This document shows positions 1-8,341 of a DNA stretch of 64,000 nt, piece by piece. The notes beneath the pieces are model-generated. The model saw only the letters and a program-made list of their open reading frames with translations. It was not told where the DNA came from and did no database searches. Every line of letters begins with the position of its first letter. Position 1 is the first letter of the stretch. The DNA is from JACCTU01 sp963769665 (GTDB lineage: Bacteria > Actinomycetota > Thermoleophilia > Gaiellales > Gaiellaceae): assembly GCA_963769665.1 (NCBI GenBank), contig CAVYMQ010000003.1, positions 620,001 to 684,000 of the forward strand. The letters run 5' to 3'. The position numbers were made by a program, and so were the translations under genes.

Positions 1-1
1 G

Positions 2-769
2 GCGTACGCGAACGCGCTCGGGCAACTGGTCGACCAACAGGCGAACGCGGACGACGTCGCGCGCCGCTTCGGGCTGAGCGGCGAGCAGGCGGCGCTCGTC
101 GAGGGAGCGGCAACGCGTATCCGTCAGCTCGACGACGCGTTTCGCCCACACGTCTCGCCGCAGGTCGCGGACCGACTGCGCGAGGACCCGGACGCCGGGG
201 CGCTCGGCGGCGTCGAGCGCGAGGTGAGCGTGCTCTTCGCCGATCTCGAGGGGTTCACCGCCTGGGCCGAGGAACGCCCGCCCGCCGAGGTGATCGAGAT
301 GCTGAACGAGTACTGGGGGACGGCGGTGCCGATCGTGCTCGAGCAACACGGCGGGCTGATCGAGCGGTTCGCCGGCGACGCCGTGATGGTCGTCTTCAAC
401 ACGCAGGGCGACCAGCCGGACCACGCTCGGCGCGCCTCGGCCGCCGCGCTCGACCTGCAGGAGCGGACGACCGCACTCGCGACCCGCAATCCCGATTGGC
501 CGCGGCTGCGGGCCGGCGTCAACACCGGGCAGGCGGCGGTCGGCTACGTCGGAGCGGCGGCCCAGCGGAGCTTCGCGGTGATCGGCGACACGACGAACAC
601 CGCGGCTCGGCTGCAGGCCGCCGCCCGGCCCAGCGAGGTCGTGATCTCGGCGGCGACGCGCGAGGCGATCGGCGAGGACGCGGAGGTCGAGGCGCTGGCG
701 CCGATCGAGGCGAAGGGCAAGCGCGACCCCGTCCCGGCCTTCCGGCTGGTGCGGCTATCGGGTCGATAG
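2..769 (+). CDS. class III adenylate/guanylate cyclase domain protein (5' end outside window)
   Basis: The frame is open from the first bases of the window, so the gene begins upstream and the GTG at 224 is internal. The C-terminal ~180 residues form a class III nucleotide cyclase catalytic domain. The first metal-binding Asp is in FADLEGFT (nt 236-259), the second in FAGDAVM (about nt 368-388). They are followed by NTGQAAVGYVG and then VIGDTTNTAARLQ, which carries the Asn/Arg pair that stabilises the transition state. The visible upstream part is helical (ARRFGLSGEQAALVEG) and not recognised; it may be a regulatory region. By family it makes cAMP or cGMP from ATP or GTP; the substrate cannot be decided here. 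The next gene starts 31 bases downstream. Confidence 0.85.
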   Translation, partial: AYANALGQLVDQQANADDVARRFGLSGEQAALVEGAATRIRQLDDAFRPHVSPQVADRLREDPDAGALGGVEREVSVLFADLEGFTAWAEERPPAEVIEMLNEYWGTAVPIVLEQHGGLIERFAGDAVMVVFNTQGDQPDHARRASAAALDLQERTTALATRNPDWPRLRAGVNTGQAAVGYVGAAAQRSFAVIGDTTNTAARLQAAARPSEVVISAATREAIGEDAEVEALAPIEAKGKRDPVPAFRLVRLSGR

Positions 770-800
770 GCTCCGGCCGCCCACAACGCGAAGGAGGACG

Positions 801-1499
801 ATGGCTGGCAACACCCTGACGTGGCTCGGCCACTCGGCATTCCGGATGGACACGAGCGGCGGCAAGCGGATCTACGTCGACCCGTTCCTCGACGGCAACC
901 CGAAGTGCCCGGAGAACGAGAAGGAGCCGGAGCGCGTCGACCTGATCGCGATCACGCACGGCCACGGCGACCACGTCGGCTCGACGATCGAGTTGCACGA
1001 GCGCTTCAGCTGCCAGGTCCTCGCGCCGGTCGAGCTCAGCGACTGGCTCGCCTTCAAGAAGGACGTCAAGGGCGCGCAGGGCAACGACCCGAACAAGGGC
1101 GGCACGTGGCGCTGGGAGGGGATCGAGGTCTCGCTCACCGACGCGAACCACTCGTCCAGCAACGACGAGCTCGAGTACATGGGCGAGCCCGTCGGCATGG
1201 TGTTCAAGCTCGAGGACGGCAAGCGCGTGTACTTCGCCGGCGACACGAACGTCTTCGGCGACATGGCGCTGATCAAGCGGCTCTATGAGCCGGAGGTCGC
1301 GGTGCTGCCGATCGGCGACCACTACACCATGGGCCCGAAGGAAGCGGCCGTCGCGCTCGAGCTGCTCGGGGTGGAGCGCTGCGTGCCGTGCCACTACGGC
1401 ACGTTCCCAGTGCTGCGCGGGACGCCGCAGGAAGTGCAGGAGCTCGCGCCCAACGTTGAGGTTCACATGATCGAGCCCGGGGACACGATCGAGCTGTGA
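801..1499 (+). CDS. metal-dependent hydrolase, UPF0173 (metallo-beta-lactamase fold)
   Basis: 232 residues, the usual size for UPF0173/YtkL-like proteins. The HxHxDH zinc motif is present at residues 53-58 (HGHGDH). Further metal ligands are likely in DANHSSSN, in FAGDTN (around residue 145) and in the late PCHYGTF His. The early WLGHSAF segment is typical of the family. The ATG is preceded by a strong AAGGAGG at about 790-796. The substrate is unknown; the family is predicted to be a Zn-dependent hydrolase of the cytoplasm. It overlaps the following small gene by 4 bases (GTGA), so the two are translationally coupled. Confidence 0.85.
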   Translation: MAGNTLTWLGHSAFRMDTSGGKRIYVDPFLDGNPKCPENEKEPERVDLIAITHGHGDHVGSTIELHERFSCQVLAPVELSDWLAFKKDVKGAQGNDPNKGGTWRWEGIEVSLTDANHSSSNDELEYMGEPVGMVFKLEDGKRVYFAGDTNVFGDMALIKRLYEPEVAVLPIGDHYTMGPKEAAVALELLGVERCVPCHYGTFPVLRGTPQEVQELAPNVEVHMIEPGDTIEL

Positions 1500-1771
1500 G
1501 ACAGCGCTGGTGGGGTGCGACCGGCCGACGCGTGCCCGAGATCTCGGTCGAGGGCGAGCTGCCGCTCGAGGAGGCGGTCGTCCTCGAAGGGGTTGGCAAC
1601 CCCGAGCTCCTCCGCGAGGCTCATCACTCCGGCAAGCCGGTCGTCGTGCGTGCGGCGACTCCGCAGGCGCTGCTCGACGCGCTCGCACACCCGGAGGTCT
1701 CCGCGGTGGTCGTGCCCGACTCGAAGCGAGAGTTGCTCGAGCTCGACCTGACGAAGCTGACCTATGGGTGA
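1496..1771 (+). CDS. small hypothetical protein, 91 aa
   Basis: Not recognised. The GTG start overlaps the stop of the upstream hydrolase (GTGA), and the end overlaps the start of the DUF1028 gene by 8 bases, so it sits in a coupled run. The sequence is acidic and hydrophobic, with strand-like pieces such as PVVVRAAT and VSAVVVPDS. This suggests a small alpha/beta fold; no catalytic motif, signal peptide or membrane segment is visible. Its position between two conserved genes and its codon use support it being real. Confidence 0.6.
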   Translation: MRQRWWGATGRRVPEISVEGELPLEEAVVLEGVGNPELLREAHHSGKPVVVRAATPQALLDALAHPEVSAVVVPDSKRELLELDLTKLTYG

Positions 1772-2591
1772 GCCGATCGTCGCCACCTATTCGATCGTCG
1801 CGTGCGACCCCGCCGCGGCGCAGTGGGGCGTCGCGGTGCAGTCCAAGTTCCTGGCGGTCGGTTCGGTCGTGCCGTGGGCAGAGCCGGGCGCCGGCGCCGT
1901 TGCGACACAGTCGTACGCAAACCCGCGCTATGGCCCTGACGGGCTCGCGCTGCTCCGGCAGGGGATCGTCGCGCAGGAGGTCGTCGACGAGCTGACCGGG
2001 GCGGACGACGGTCGCTCGCAGCGACAGCTCGGGGTCGTCGATGCGAACGGCGGCGCAGCGACGTTCACCGGCGAGGACTGCCACGACTGGGCGGGCGGGC
2101 GCACCGGCGACGGCTACGCAGCCCAGGGGAACATCCTCGTCTCGGCCGCCACCGTCGACGCGCTCGCCGAGACGTTCGAAGCGGCCGGCGGATCACTCGC
2201 CGAGCGCCTGCTGGAATCGCTCGCGGCCGGGCAAGCGGCCGGCGGCGACCGGCGCGGGCAGCAGTCCGCGGCGCTGCTCGTGGTCGAGCAAGACGGCGGC
2301 TACGCGGGGCTCTCGGACACGCTCGTCGATCTTCGGGTGGACGACCACGAGCGTCCGATCGAGGAGCTGAAGCGTCTCTACGAGGCGCACCAGCTGCTCT
2401 TCGGCAAGACGCCGCGCGACAGGTGGCTGCCACTCGACCCTGACTTGCAGACGGAAGTGAGCGGTCTACTCTCCCGTCTGGGCTACGAGACGCTCGCGGA
2501 CTGGGCGGGCGCCGCGAACCTCGAGGAGCGCGTCGACGGCGATGATGCCATCGACCCGGTGGTGCTTCGAGAGTTGAGGAGGGCGAGCTGA
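1764..2591 (+). CDS. DUF1028 family protein with C-terminal peptidoglycan-binding-like segment
   Basis: 275 residues. The N-terminal two thirds match DUF1028, an Ntn-hydrolase-like fold of unknown activity. Characteristic pieces are TYSIVACDP at the start, WGVAVQSKFLAVG, GAVATQSYANPRYG and the later QGNILVS. The C-terminal ~70 residues (EELKRLYEAHQLLFG, then DPDLQTEVSGLLSRLGY) fit the small peptidoglycan-binding-like domain often attached to this family. No signal peptide is visible. The gene ends in TGA (2589-2591), which overlaps the proposed CTG start of the cupin gene. Confidence 0.8.
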   Translation: MGEPIVATYSIVACDPAAAQWGVAVQSKFLAVGSVVPWAEPGAGAVATQSYANPRYGPDGLALLRQGIVAQEVVDELTGADDGRSQRQLGVVDANGGAATFTGEDCHDWAGGRTGDGYAAQGNILVSAATVDALAETFEAAGGSLAERLLESLAAGQAAGGDRRGQQSAALLVVEQDGGYAGLSDTLVDLRVDDHERPIEELKRLYEAHQLLFGKTPRDRWLPLDPDLQTEVSGLLSRLGYETLADWAGAANLEERVDGDDAIDPVVLRELRRAS

Positions 2592-3259
2592 GCGCGTACG
2601 AAGTGCGACGGATCGAGGACCTGGAGAAGATCCCGGTCTCCGGCGCGGACATCAACTGGCGGCCGATCCGCAGGCCGCTCGGGATCCGCGCGTTCGGGAT
2701 CAACGCGTACACGGCCGACGAGGGAACGCACGTTGTCGAGGAGCACGCCGAGACGCAGCTCGAGCACGAGGAGGTCTACGTCGTCCTCTCGGGGCGAGCG
2801 CGCTTCATCCTCGGCGACGACGAGGTCGAGGTGGCGGCCGGTGCCTTCGTCTTCGTGCGCGACCCGCAGACGAAGCGGGGCGCGGTGGCGCTCGAGGACG
2901 GCACGACGGTGCTCGCGGTGGGCGGTAAGCCCGGCGAGGCCTACGAGCCGTCTGCGTGGGAGTCGTGGTTCGCGGCAGCCCCGCACCGGGACCGCGGTGA
3001 CTACGAGCAGGCGCTCGCGATCATCGTCGAGGACCTGAAGCAGCGTCCCGATCACCCGGCGCTCCTCTACGAGACCGCGTGCTACGAGGCGCTGCTCGGC
3101 CGTCGCGACGACGCGATCGCGCATCTGCGGGAGTCGGTCGGGCGAGAGCCGCGCTTCGCCAGGTCGGCGGTGACAGATGAGGACTTCGCCTCGCTCGCCG
3201 ATGACCCGGAGTTCCTAGCGATCACCGGGCAAGCGGAGCCCGGCGGCGGCGGCACGTAG
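2588..3259 (+). CDS. cupin domain protein with C-terminal TPR-like region
   Basis: I place the start at CTG 2588, giving (M)SAYEVRRIEDLE. A strong GAGGAGGG sits about 7 bases upstream, and the CTGA overlaps the preceding stop. The next possible start, GTG 2603, is more than 20 bases from that ribosome site. Residues ~25-115 form a single cupin barrel with clustered His and Glu (HVVEEHAETQLEHEEVYVVLSG, shown here only as a location; metal ligands probably within it), and FVFVRDP closes the barrel. The last ~80 residues (YEQALAIIVEDL, LLYETACYEALLG, DDAIAHLRES) look like one or two TPR helices pairs. Function unknown; possibly a small-molecule sensor or isomerase. Confidence 0.75.
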   Translation: MSAYEVRRIEDLEKIPVSGADINWRPIRRPLGIRAFGINAYTADEGTHVVEEHAETQLEHEEVYVVLSGRARFILGDDEVEVAAGAFVFVRDPQTKRGAVALEDGTTVLAVGGKPGEAYEPSAWESWFAAAPHRDRGDYEQALAIIVEDLKQRPDHPALLYETACYEALLGRRDDAIAHLRESVGREPRFARSAVTDEDFASLADDPEFLAITGQAEPGGGGT

Positions 3260-3949
3260 CGCCGGAACCGGGTCGGCCTGCGGCCGCGCGACGACGAGCA
3301 CCGCGCCGTAGCCTTCGACGAGCGAGTCGACGACGAGCTGAAGCCCGACCGCGAGCGCGAACGCCTTGTGGGCGTGATCGCCGCCGAACGGGACGACGTC
3401 CTCATCGCTTGCGAGCCCTGCCAGCACCTCGCCGAAGGTGGCCTTCGCGGGCGAGACGTCCGTGACGATCGCGCGACCGTCGGAGCTCGGGACGCCGATC
3501 GCGAGCGGGTTCGTCCCGACGAGCGGCGCGCCGCCCTCGGGATGCGCGAGTCGCGGCGGCGAGGTGGCGGTGAGCAGCGCGACCAGCCCACCCTCCGCGA
3601 GCCGCCGGACGTAGTGGCCGAGCATCCCGGTGGGGAAGCAGTGCGACGCCGCGATCACGCGCGCGTGCTCGGGCGGCTGCGCCAGCTGCGAGTCGACGAT
3701 CGCCGAGAGGGTCAGGTAGCCGAGCGCGCCTCTGCCTTCCCAGCGCTCGAAGCAGTCTGTGGCGAGCACGCCCTCGGGCTGCGATTCAGGGTCGAGGTCG
3801 GGCAGCGTCTCGAGCCAGGGGATCCGCGTGTAGCCGTGACCGAGCTTTCCGCGCCGTTCGGCGTCGTGGAAGTGGCGGAAGAGCGTCTCCACGTCGGCGT
3901 CGGAGAAGCCGAGCGACGCGATCCGTGCGCGGGCTTCCTCAGGCTGCAC
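3215..3949 (-). CDS. Ldh2 (malate/L-lactate dehydrogenase) family oxidoreductase, shortened
   Basis: 244 residues from GTG 3949, which overlaps the upstream HAD gene by 11 bases. The N-terminus aligns with the Ldh2 family: DAERRGKLGHGYTRIPWLETL corresponds to the usual region containing the SHG motif. The NAD(P)-binding core is recognisable from GGLVALLTATSP, GTNPLAIGVPS and the late FGGDHAHKAFALAVG. Family members usually have 330-360 residues; about 80-100 appear to be missing between the N-terminal helices and YLTLSAIVDSQ. It would oxidise a 2-hydroxy acid with NAD(P), but the shortening makes the substrate uncertain. Its 3' end overlaps the convergent cupin gene by 45 bases. Confidence 0.7.
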   Translation of the reverse strand: MQPEEARARIASLGFSDADVETLFRHFHDAERRGKLGHGYTRIPWLETLPDLDPESQPEGVLATDCFERWEGRGALGYLTLSAIVDSQLAQPPEHARVIAASHCFPTGMLGHYVRRLAEGGLVALLTATSPPRLAHPEGGAPLVGTNPLAIGVPSSDGRAIVTDVSPAKATFGEVLAGLASDEDVVPFGGDHAHKAFALAVGLQLVVDSLVEGYGAVLVVARPQADPVPALRAAAAGLRLPGDR

Positions 3950-4610
3950 GTGCGCCGAACCTGAGCACCGGCCAGCCGCGCGCGGCGGCGACGCGCCGGA
4001 GCTCGCGGTCGGGGTTGACAGCAACCGGGTTGCCGACGACCTCCAGAAAGGGCAGGTCGGTGTGGCTGTCGGAATACGCGGTGGACTCGGCCAGGTCGTA
4101 GCCGCGCTCGCGCGCGAGCTCGCGGACCGCCGCCGCCTTGTTCTCGCCGTGCAGCGAACGCAGGCTGTGTCCGGTGTAGACGCCGTCCTCGACCTCGCAC
4201 ACCGTGCCGAGCGCACCGTCGAAGCCGAGGTCCTCGGCCATCGCCTCGACCACCTCCTGCAGCGCGGCGGAGACGATGTACGACGGCTCGCCGCGCTCAC
4301 GGTGGCGTTCGAGGAGACGCAGCGGCTCGTCGTACACGAGCGGGCGGAGCACCGGCTCGAGCGCTGCCGCCACGAGCTCGCGCATCTGCACGGGCGAGAA
4401 CCCGCGCAGGAGCATCAGACCCTCCTCCGACGCCGCGCGGACACGTTCCTTGCTCGCCCCGCGCATGACGAAGAGCAGCTGCCAGAACGCAGCCTTCGCG
4501 ACCTGCGTGCGCGTGATCACTCCGTGCTTTCGAAACGCCGGCGCGAGTGCGAGTGTCGAGGAGCGCCGCAGCAGCGTCCGGTCGAGATCGAAGAACGCGG
4601 CGGCGCTCAG
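3939..4610 (-). CDS. HAD-superfamily (SerB-like, HAD-IB) phosphatase
   Basis: 223 residues from CTG 4610. The catalytic motif I, FFDLDRTLL with Asp8, Asp10 and Thr12, lies upstream of the first ATG/GTG/TTG in this frame (GTG 4520), and no such codon lies in frame for at least 15 codons above it. CTG within the CTGA overlap of the Mrp stop is therefore the best start. Motif II is probably SYIVSAA, motif III the Lys in HGENKAAAV, and motif IV YSDSHTDLPFL. A cap-like helical region follows motif I. By family it removes phosphate from a small molecule such as phosphoserine or a lipid phosphate. Coupled to mrp upstream and the Ldh-like gene downstream. Confidence 0.8.
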   Translation of the reverse strand: MSAAAFFDLDRTLLRRSSTLALAPAFRKHGVITRTQVAKAAFWQLLFVMRGASKERVRAASEEGLMLLRGFSPVQMRELVAAALEPVLRPLVYDEPLRLLERHRERGEPSYIVSAALQEVVEAMAEDLGFDGALGTVCEVEDGVYTGHSLRSLHGENKAAAVRELARERGYDLAESTAYSDSHTDLPFLEVVGNPVAVNPDRELRRVAAARGWPVLRFGARAA

Positions 4611-5686
4611 GAGAGGACGGGCAACGCCTTCACGATGCCGACGCCCTCTTCGCGGCGCGTGCCCTCGATCGCCTCCGCGAGCTCGACGATCGCGCGCGCA
4701 GTCGGTGAGCTCGGTTCGGCCGAGACGAGGGGAGTACCGAGGTCGCCCTGCTCGCGCAACCGGGGGTCGAGCGCGATCTCACCGAGGAGCGGCACGCCGA
4801 GCTCGTCCGCGAGCGCCGTTCCGCCGCCACGCCCGAAGACGTCGCCCGTCATGTTCTCGATCACGCCGATCAAGCGCATGTTCGTCTTCTGCGCCATGAC
4901 CGCCGCGCGCGACGCGACCTCTTTCGCGGCGGACTGCGGCGTCGTCACGACAACCACCTCCGCGCGCGGCAGCAGCTGGCCGAGCGAGATCGAGACGTCG
5001 CCCGTGCCCGGAGGCATGTCGACGACGAGCACGTCGAGCTCGCCCCAGTGCACGTCGGTGAGGAACTGCTCGAGCGCGCGGTGCAGCATCGGGCCGCGCC
5101 ACATCACCGGCGCGTTGTCGTCGAGGAAGAAGCCGATCGACATCAGCTTCAGGTCCTGCGTCACCGGCGGGACGATCATCCGGTCGACGAGCACCGGCTT
5201 CTGGCTGATCCCGAGCATGTGCGGGATCGAGTGCCCGTAGACGTCCGCATCGAGGATGCCGACCTGCTTGCCGAGCTGCGCGAACGCCGCCGCGAGGTTG
5301 ACCGACAGCGTCGACTTGCCAACGCCGCCCTTCCCGCTCGCGACCGCCAGCACGCGCGTGCCGCGGTCCAGCGACAGACCCTTCGAGCGGCCGGTCACGC
5401 CGCCGCGAAGTCGCTCGGTCAACGCGGCGCGCTCGTCCGGCGACATCACGTCGAACTCGAGCGCGACGCGTTCCACGCCCGCAACGGGCGCGAGCGCCTC
5501 GGCGACCTGCTTCTGGAAACTGTCGCGAAGCGGGCACCCGGCTACGGTGAGCGCGATCACGACGACGACGTCGCCCCCGTCGATCTGGATGTCACGAACC
5601 ATCTGCAGCTCGGTGACGGGACGCCGCAGCTCGGGGTCGATCACCTGCTCGAGCGCGGCGAGGATCGCTTCGCGTGAAGGAGACAT
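4607..5686 (-). CDS. mrp: Mrp/NBP35-type iron-sulfur cluster carrier ATPase
   Basis: 359 residues. Residues ~5-80 are a MIP18/DUF59 domain (VIDPELRRPVTELQMV, then VAGCPLRDSF with the conserved Cys51). A deviant Walker A, SGKGGVGKST, lies at 117-126, followed by GILDADVYGHSIPHMLG, VVDMPPGTGDVSISL (Walker B) and the C-terminal ENMTGDVFGRGGG. The C-terminal CxxC seen in many Mrp proteins is absent, as in several actinobacterial homologues. The role is to hold and transfer Fe-S clusters in the cytoplasm in an ATP-dependent way. It lies next to the flavoprotein stop (5687), and its stop overlaps the CTG start of the HAD phosphatase. Confidence 0.9.
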   Translation of the reverse strand: MSPSREAILAALEQVIDPELRRPVTELQMVRDIQIDGGDVVVVIALTVAGCPLRDSFQKQVAEALAPVAGVERVALEFDVMSPDERAALTERLRGGVTGRSKGLSLDRGTRVLAVASGKGGVGKSTLSVNLAAAFAQLGKQVGILDADVYGHSIPHMLGISQKPVLVDRMIVPPVTQDLKLMSIGFFLDDNAPVMWRGPMLHRALEQFLTDVHWGELDVLVVDMPPGTGDVSISLGQLLPRAEVVVVTTPQSAAKEVASRAAVMAQKTNMRLIGVIENMTGDVFGRGGGTALADELGVPLLGEIALDPRLREQGDLGTPLVSAEPSSPTARAIVELAEAIEGTRREEGVGIVKALPVLS

Positions 5687-7183
5687 CTACGTCGAGCCTA
5701 GCAACGGGTCGACGAGCTCAGAGAGCGCGCGGCGGTGCTCCTCCGTTTCGTAGTCGTTGAGCGGGTGCGGCGGCAGCGGATGCTCGGAGACGTGGTTCCG
5801 CGCGCGCACGTAGACCGACGGGTAGATCGTCCCGTCCGCCGCCATTTCGACCGCGATCGCACAGGCGTCGGGGCCAGGCTCGTCGACGAAGACCTGGAGC
5901 GGGAGGATCCCGTCGTCGCGCAGGCCATCGGGGGCGCGGTTGACGATCCGACAGAGGTAGCCCTTCTGGATCCAGAGCTCGGGCGCGGTCGCGAGCTCAC
6001 GCAGCAGGAACGGAACGAGCCGGTCCGGCTCGACGAGCGGTCGCGGCGGATCGACGCCGAAGTGCTTCTCCGCCAGATGCCGGACGAGGATGCGCGCGTT
6101 GTAGCGAAAGCCGTTCACCGAGCTGGAGTTCGACGAGAGTCCCTGCTTGCGCAGCCCGGGCGAGCCGAGTGTCGCGTTGCCCGCGAAGTAGATCCCGGGG
6201 ACCGAGACGCTCTCCCAGAACATGGTCTGAGCGGGGATCCTGCCGTCAGCCACCGTCGCAACCCCGAGGTCGGGGAGATCCCGGAGCGGCGCACGGAAGC
6301 CTGTCGCTGCGATCACCTCGTCGGTGTCGAAGACGAGTGGTCCGTCCCACGAGGTCCCGCGCGCGTGGACGCGGAAACCCTCGGCGTTTCGCTCGACGCG
6401 TTCAATCGACGCGTCGACGATCGACGTGCCGAACCCGCCGCGCACGTGCTCGTCGAGCGGCTGGAGGTACCGCGTGCGAAGCGGCGAGTGACCAAGGACG
6501 TCCGTCCGAATCGCGCGAGGCGACGCGAGCACGATACGCCTCGCCCACGGAAGCAAGCTGTTCGCGATCTCGAAGGCGGAGTTGCGCTTGCCGACGATGA
6601 ACACGCTTCGCCCGTCGTACTCTTCGGCGCGCTTGACGTCGACGTAGTGCGCAGCGTGCTCGAGCCCGGGGATCGGCGCCGTCCACGGGGTCGTCACGCC
6701 GACCGCGAAGACGACGGCACGGCATCGATACTCGCCGTCAGACGTCTCGAGGACGAACGCGTCGCCTTCGCGTCGCGTTGCCTCCCAGCGGCAGCCGTAG
6801 CGCGCACGGAGCCGCGCGCGCTCCGAGAAGCGTTCGAGCGCCGCCTCCATCTCTGCGCGGGAGGGGACGTCGTAGCTCCGATCCATCAGCGACGGCACGC
6901 TCGCCTGACAGCTCTCCTCCTGCGCGACGAGGCTGTTGTGGTCGTAGAGCTCGTACTCCCGCGAGCCGTACGCGTACGGCGCCTCGGGCTTCGTCCAGCT
7001 GATCAGCCGCTCGAAGATCGGCAGCTTTCGGAACATGCCGCCGGGCGCGTCGTCCGACGACAGCACGGCGTGGTCGACACCGAGGCGCTGAAGCTCGTAC
7101 GCCGCCTGCAGGCCGCTCGGACCGCTCCCGACGACCACGACCCCGTACGTGCCCGGAGGGAACGGGCGCTCTACGACTGCCAC
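5687..7183 (-). CDS. FAD/NAD(P)-dependent flavoprotein, monooxygenase-like
   Basis: 498 residues. The FAD-binding Rossmann motif GSGPSG is at 19-24, and the second nucleotide motif GKRNSA at 199-204 takes the place of the usual GxGNSA. EVIAATGFRAPL is the ATG motif, and FAGNATLGSPGLRKQG follows near the end of the second dinucleotide domain. This arrangement is that of class B flavin monooxygenases and related thioredoxin-reductase-like enzymes. The FMO fingerprint FxGxxxHxxx(Y/F) is not obvious, so substrate and even reaction (monooxygenase or reductase) stay open. The C-terminal ~110 residues (LELWIQKGYLCRIVN onward) are not recognised. It overlaps the upstream cyclic-nucleotide-domain gene by 13 bases, suggesting a functional pair. 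Confidence 0.75.
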   Translation of the reverse strand: MAVVERPFPPGTYGVVVVGSGPSGLQAAYELQRLGVDHAVLSSDDAPGGMFRKLPIFERLISWTKPEAPYAYGSREYELYDHNSLVAQEESCQASVPSLMDRSYDVPSRAEMEAALERFSERARLRARYGCRWEATRREGDAFVLETSDGEYRCRAVVFAVGVTTPWTAPIPGLEHAAHYVDVKRAEEYDGRSVFIVGKRNSAFEIANSLLPWARRIVLASPRAIRTDVLGHSPLRTRYLQPLDEHVRGGFGTSIVDASIERVERNAEGFRVHARGTSWDGPLVFDTDEVIAATGFRAPLRDLPDLGVATVADGRIPAQTMFWESVSVPGIYFAGNATLGSPGLRKQGLSSNSSSVNGFRYNARILVRHLAEKHFGVDPPRPLVEPDRLVPFLLRELATAPELWIQKGYLCRIVNRAPDGLRDDGILPLQVFVDEPGPDACAIAVEMAADGTIYPSVYVRARNHVSEHPLPPHPLNDYETEEHRRALSELVDPLLGST

Positions 7184-7593
7184 TCGAGCATGCCGCGCAG
7201 CCGGTTCGCCTCGGCGCGGAGCATGCGCAGCATCACGCGCGGGTGCGCCAGCAGGAAGCGCTCGACCTCGGGCCGCGGGATCACGAGGCAGCGAAGCACG
7301 CCCTCCGCGACGATGTCCGACGTCGGGGGCCCTTCGGTCAGGATCGAGATCTCACCGAAGAAGTCGCCGCGGCCGAGGCGCGCGATCTCCTCGGCGTCCC
7401 GCCGGACGACCGCTGAACCGTCGAGGACGACGTAGAGGCTGCTGCCGGAGAGCCCCTGGCGAAGCACGCGCTGGCCCTCGGCGAACGCCTCCTCGTCGAA
7501 TTCGTGCGCGACGGCCTCGAGCTCGGGGCGCGAGAGATCGGCGAAGAGCGAGGTCTGCGCGAGGGTGTCGACGAGCGAGGCCCGGGTCTCCAT
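7171..7593 (-). CDS. cyclic nucleotide-binding domain protein, single domain
   Basis: 140 residues consisting of one cNMP-binding fold: helices LVDTLAQTSLFADLSRPELEAVA, barrel strands around LRQGLSGSSLYVVLDG, and the phosphate-binding cassette FGEISIL at 79-85. The Arg that contacts the cyclic phosphate (RxA after the cassette) is replaced by Thr91-Ser92, so true cAMP/cGMP binding is doubtful. There is no DNA-binding helix-turn-helix, so this is not a Crp regulator. It overlaps the flavoprotein gene by 13 bases and probably regulates or partners that enzyme. The nearest nucleotide source in the window is the cyclase at its left end. Confidence 0.8.
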   Translation of the reverse strand: METRASLVDTLAQTSLFADLSRPELEAVAHEFDEEAFAEGQRVLRQGLSGSSLYVVLDGSAVVRRDAEEIARLGRGDFFGEISILTEGPPTSDIVAEGVLRCLVIPRPEVERFLLAHPRVMLRMLRAEANRLRGMLEWQS

Positions 7594-7603
7594 CGCCCGA
7601 ACC

Positions 7604-8341
7604 CTACGACAGACCGAGGCGCTGCTTCAGCCCGAGCGCGTTCTTGATCGCGTAGCCCTCCCAGTCGTTGTTGAAGTACGCGTAGACGTCGATCCCGCGC
7701 TGCCGCCAGCCGTCAATCCGGCCGGCCCACTCGTCGAGCTCGCGGTCCGAGTAGTTGCCGCCGCGACCGCGCTTGCCGTAGTGGAAGCGGACGAACGTCC
7801 AGTCCGCGGTCAGGTCGAGCGTCTGGAATGGGCGTTCGGGGTGATCTCCGATGACGAGGGCCGAATCCCGCGCCCGCAGGAAGGCGAGGATCTCGGGCAC
7901 GAGCCAGCTCGCGTGCCGGAACTCGAACGCGTGTCGCCCCGCGGGCAGCTCGTCGAACGTTCCGAGCAACCGCTCGTCGTTGCGACGAAACGTCTCCGGA
8001 AACTGCCAGAGGACCGGGCCGAACTTCGATGTTCCGACGAGCGGCGCGATGGTGCCGTAGAAGCGCCGGAGCGACTCCTTCACGCCGGTGAGGCGCTTGA
8101 CGTGCGTCACGTAGCGGCTCATCTTGATCGCGAAGACGAAATTCGGGGGGGTCATTGCGACCCAGTTCGCGACCGCTGTCGGACGAGGTAGCCGGTAGAA
8201 GGTCGCGTTCACCTCGACGGTGTCGAAGTGCTCCGCGTAGAACTGCAGCCACTTCGAGGCTGGGAGGCGCGGCGGATAGAAGACGCCGTTCCGCCAATGC
8301 TTGTAGTTCCAGCCAGAGCAGCCGACGCGGACTTCGCTCAC
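7604..8341 (-). CDS. DUF72 (YecE-like) family protein
   Basis: The start is taken at GTG 8341 (MSEVRVGCSGWNYKHW), in GTGA overlap with the upstream gene; a longer frame from 8368 adds nine non-family residues. Family landmarks: VGCSGWNYKHW at the N-terminus, LQFYAEHFDTVEVNATFYRLP, FVFAIKMSRYVTHVKRL, LWQFPETFRRN, AFEFRHASW, FVRFHYGKRG and the C-terminal YAYFNNDWEGYAIKNA. The predicted TIM-barrel-like fold has no proven activity. Length 245 aa is normal. Confidence 0.85.
   Translation of the reverse strand: MSEVRVGCSGWNYKHWRNGVFYPPRLPASKWLQFYAEHFDTVEVNATFYRLPRPTAVANWVAMTPPNFVFAIKMSRYVTHVKRLTGVKESLRRFYGTIAPLVGTSKFGPVLWQFPETFRRNDERLLGTFDELPAGRHAFEFRHASWLVPEILAFLRARDSALVIGDHPERPFQTLDLTADWTFVRFHYGKRGRGGNYSDRELDEWAGRIDGWRQRGIDVYAYFNNDWEGYAIKNALGLKQRLGLS

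Noticed and set aside
5735..7435. 566-residue plus-strand frame opposite the flavoprotein
   Set aside because: Arg/Val/Asp-rich antisense shadow with no motif; the minus strand has canonical FAD motifs.
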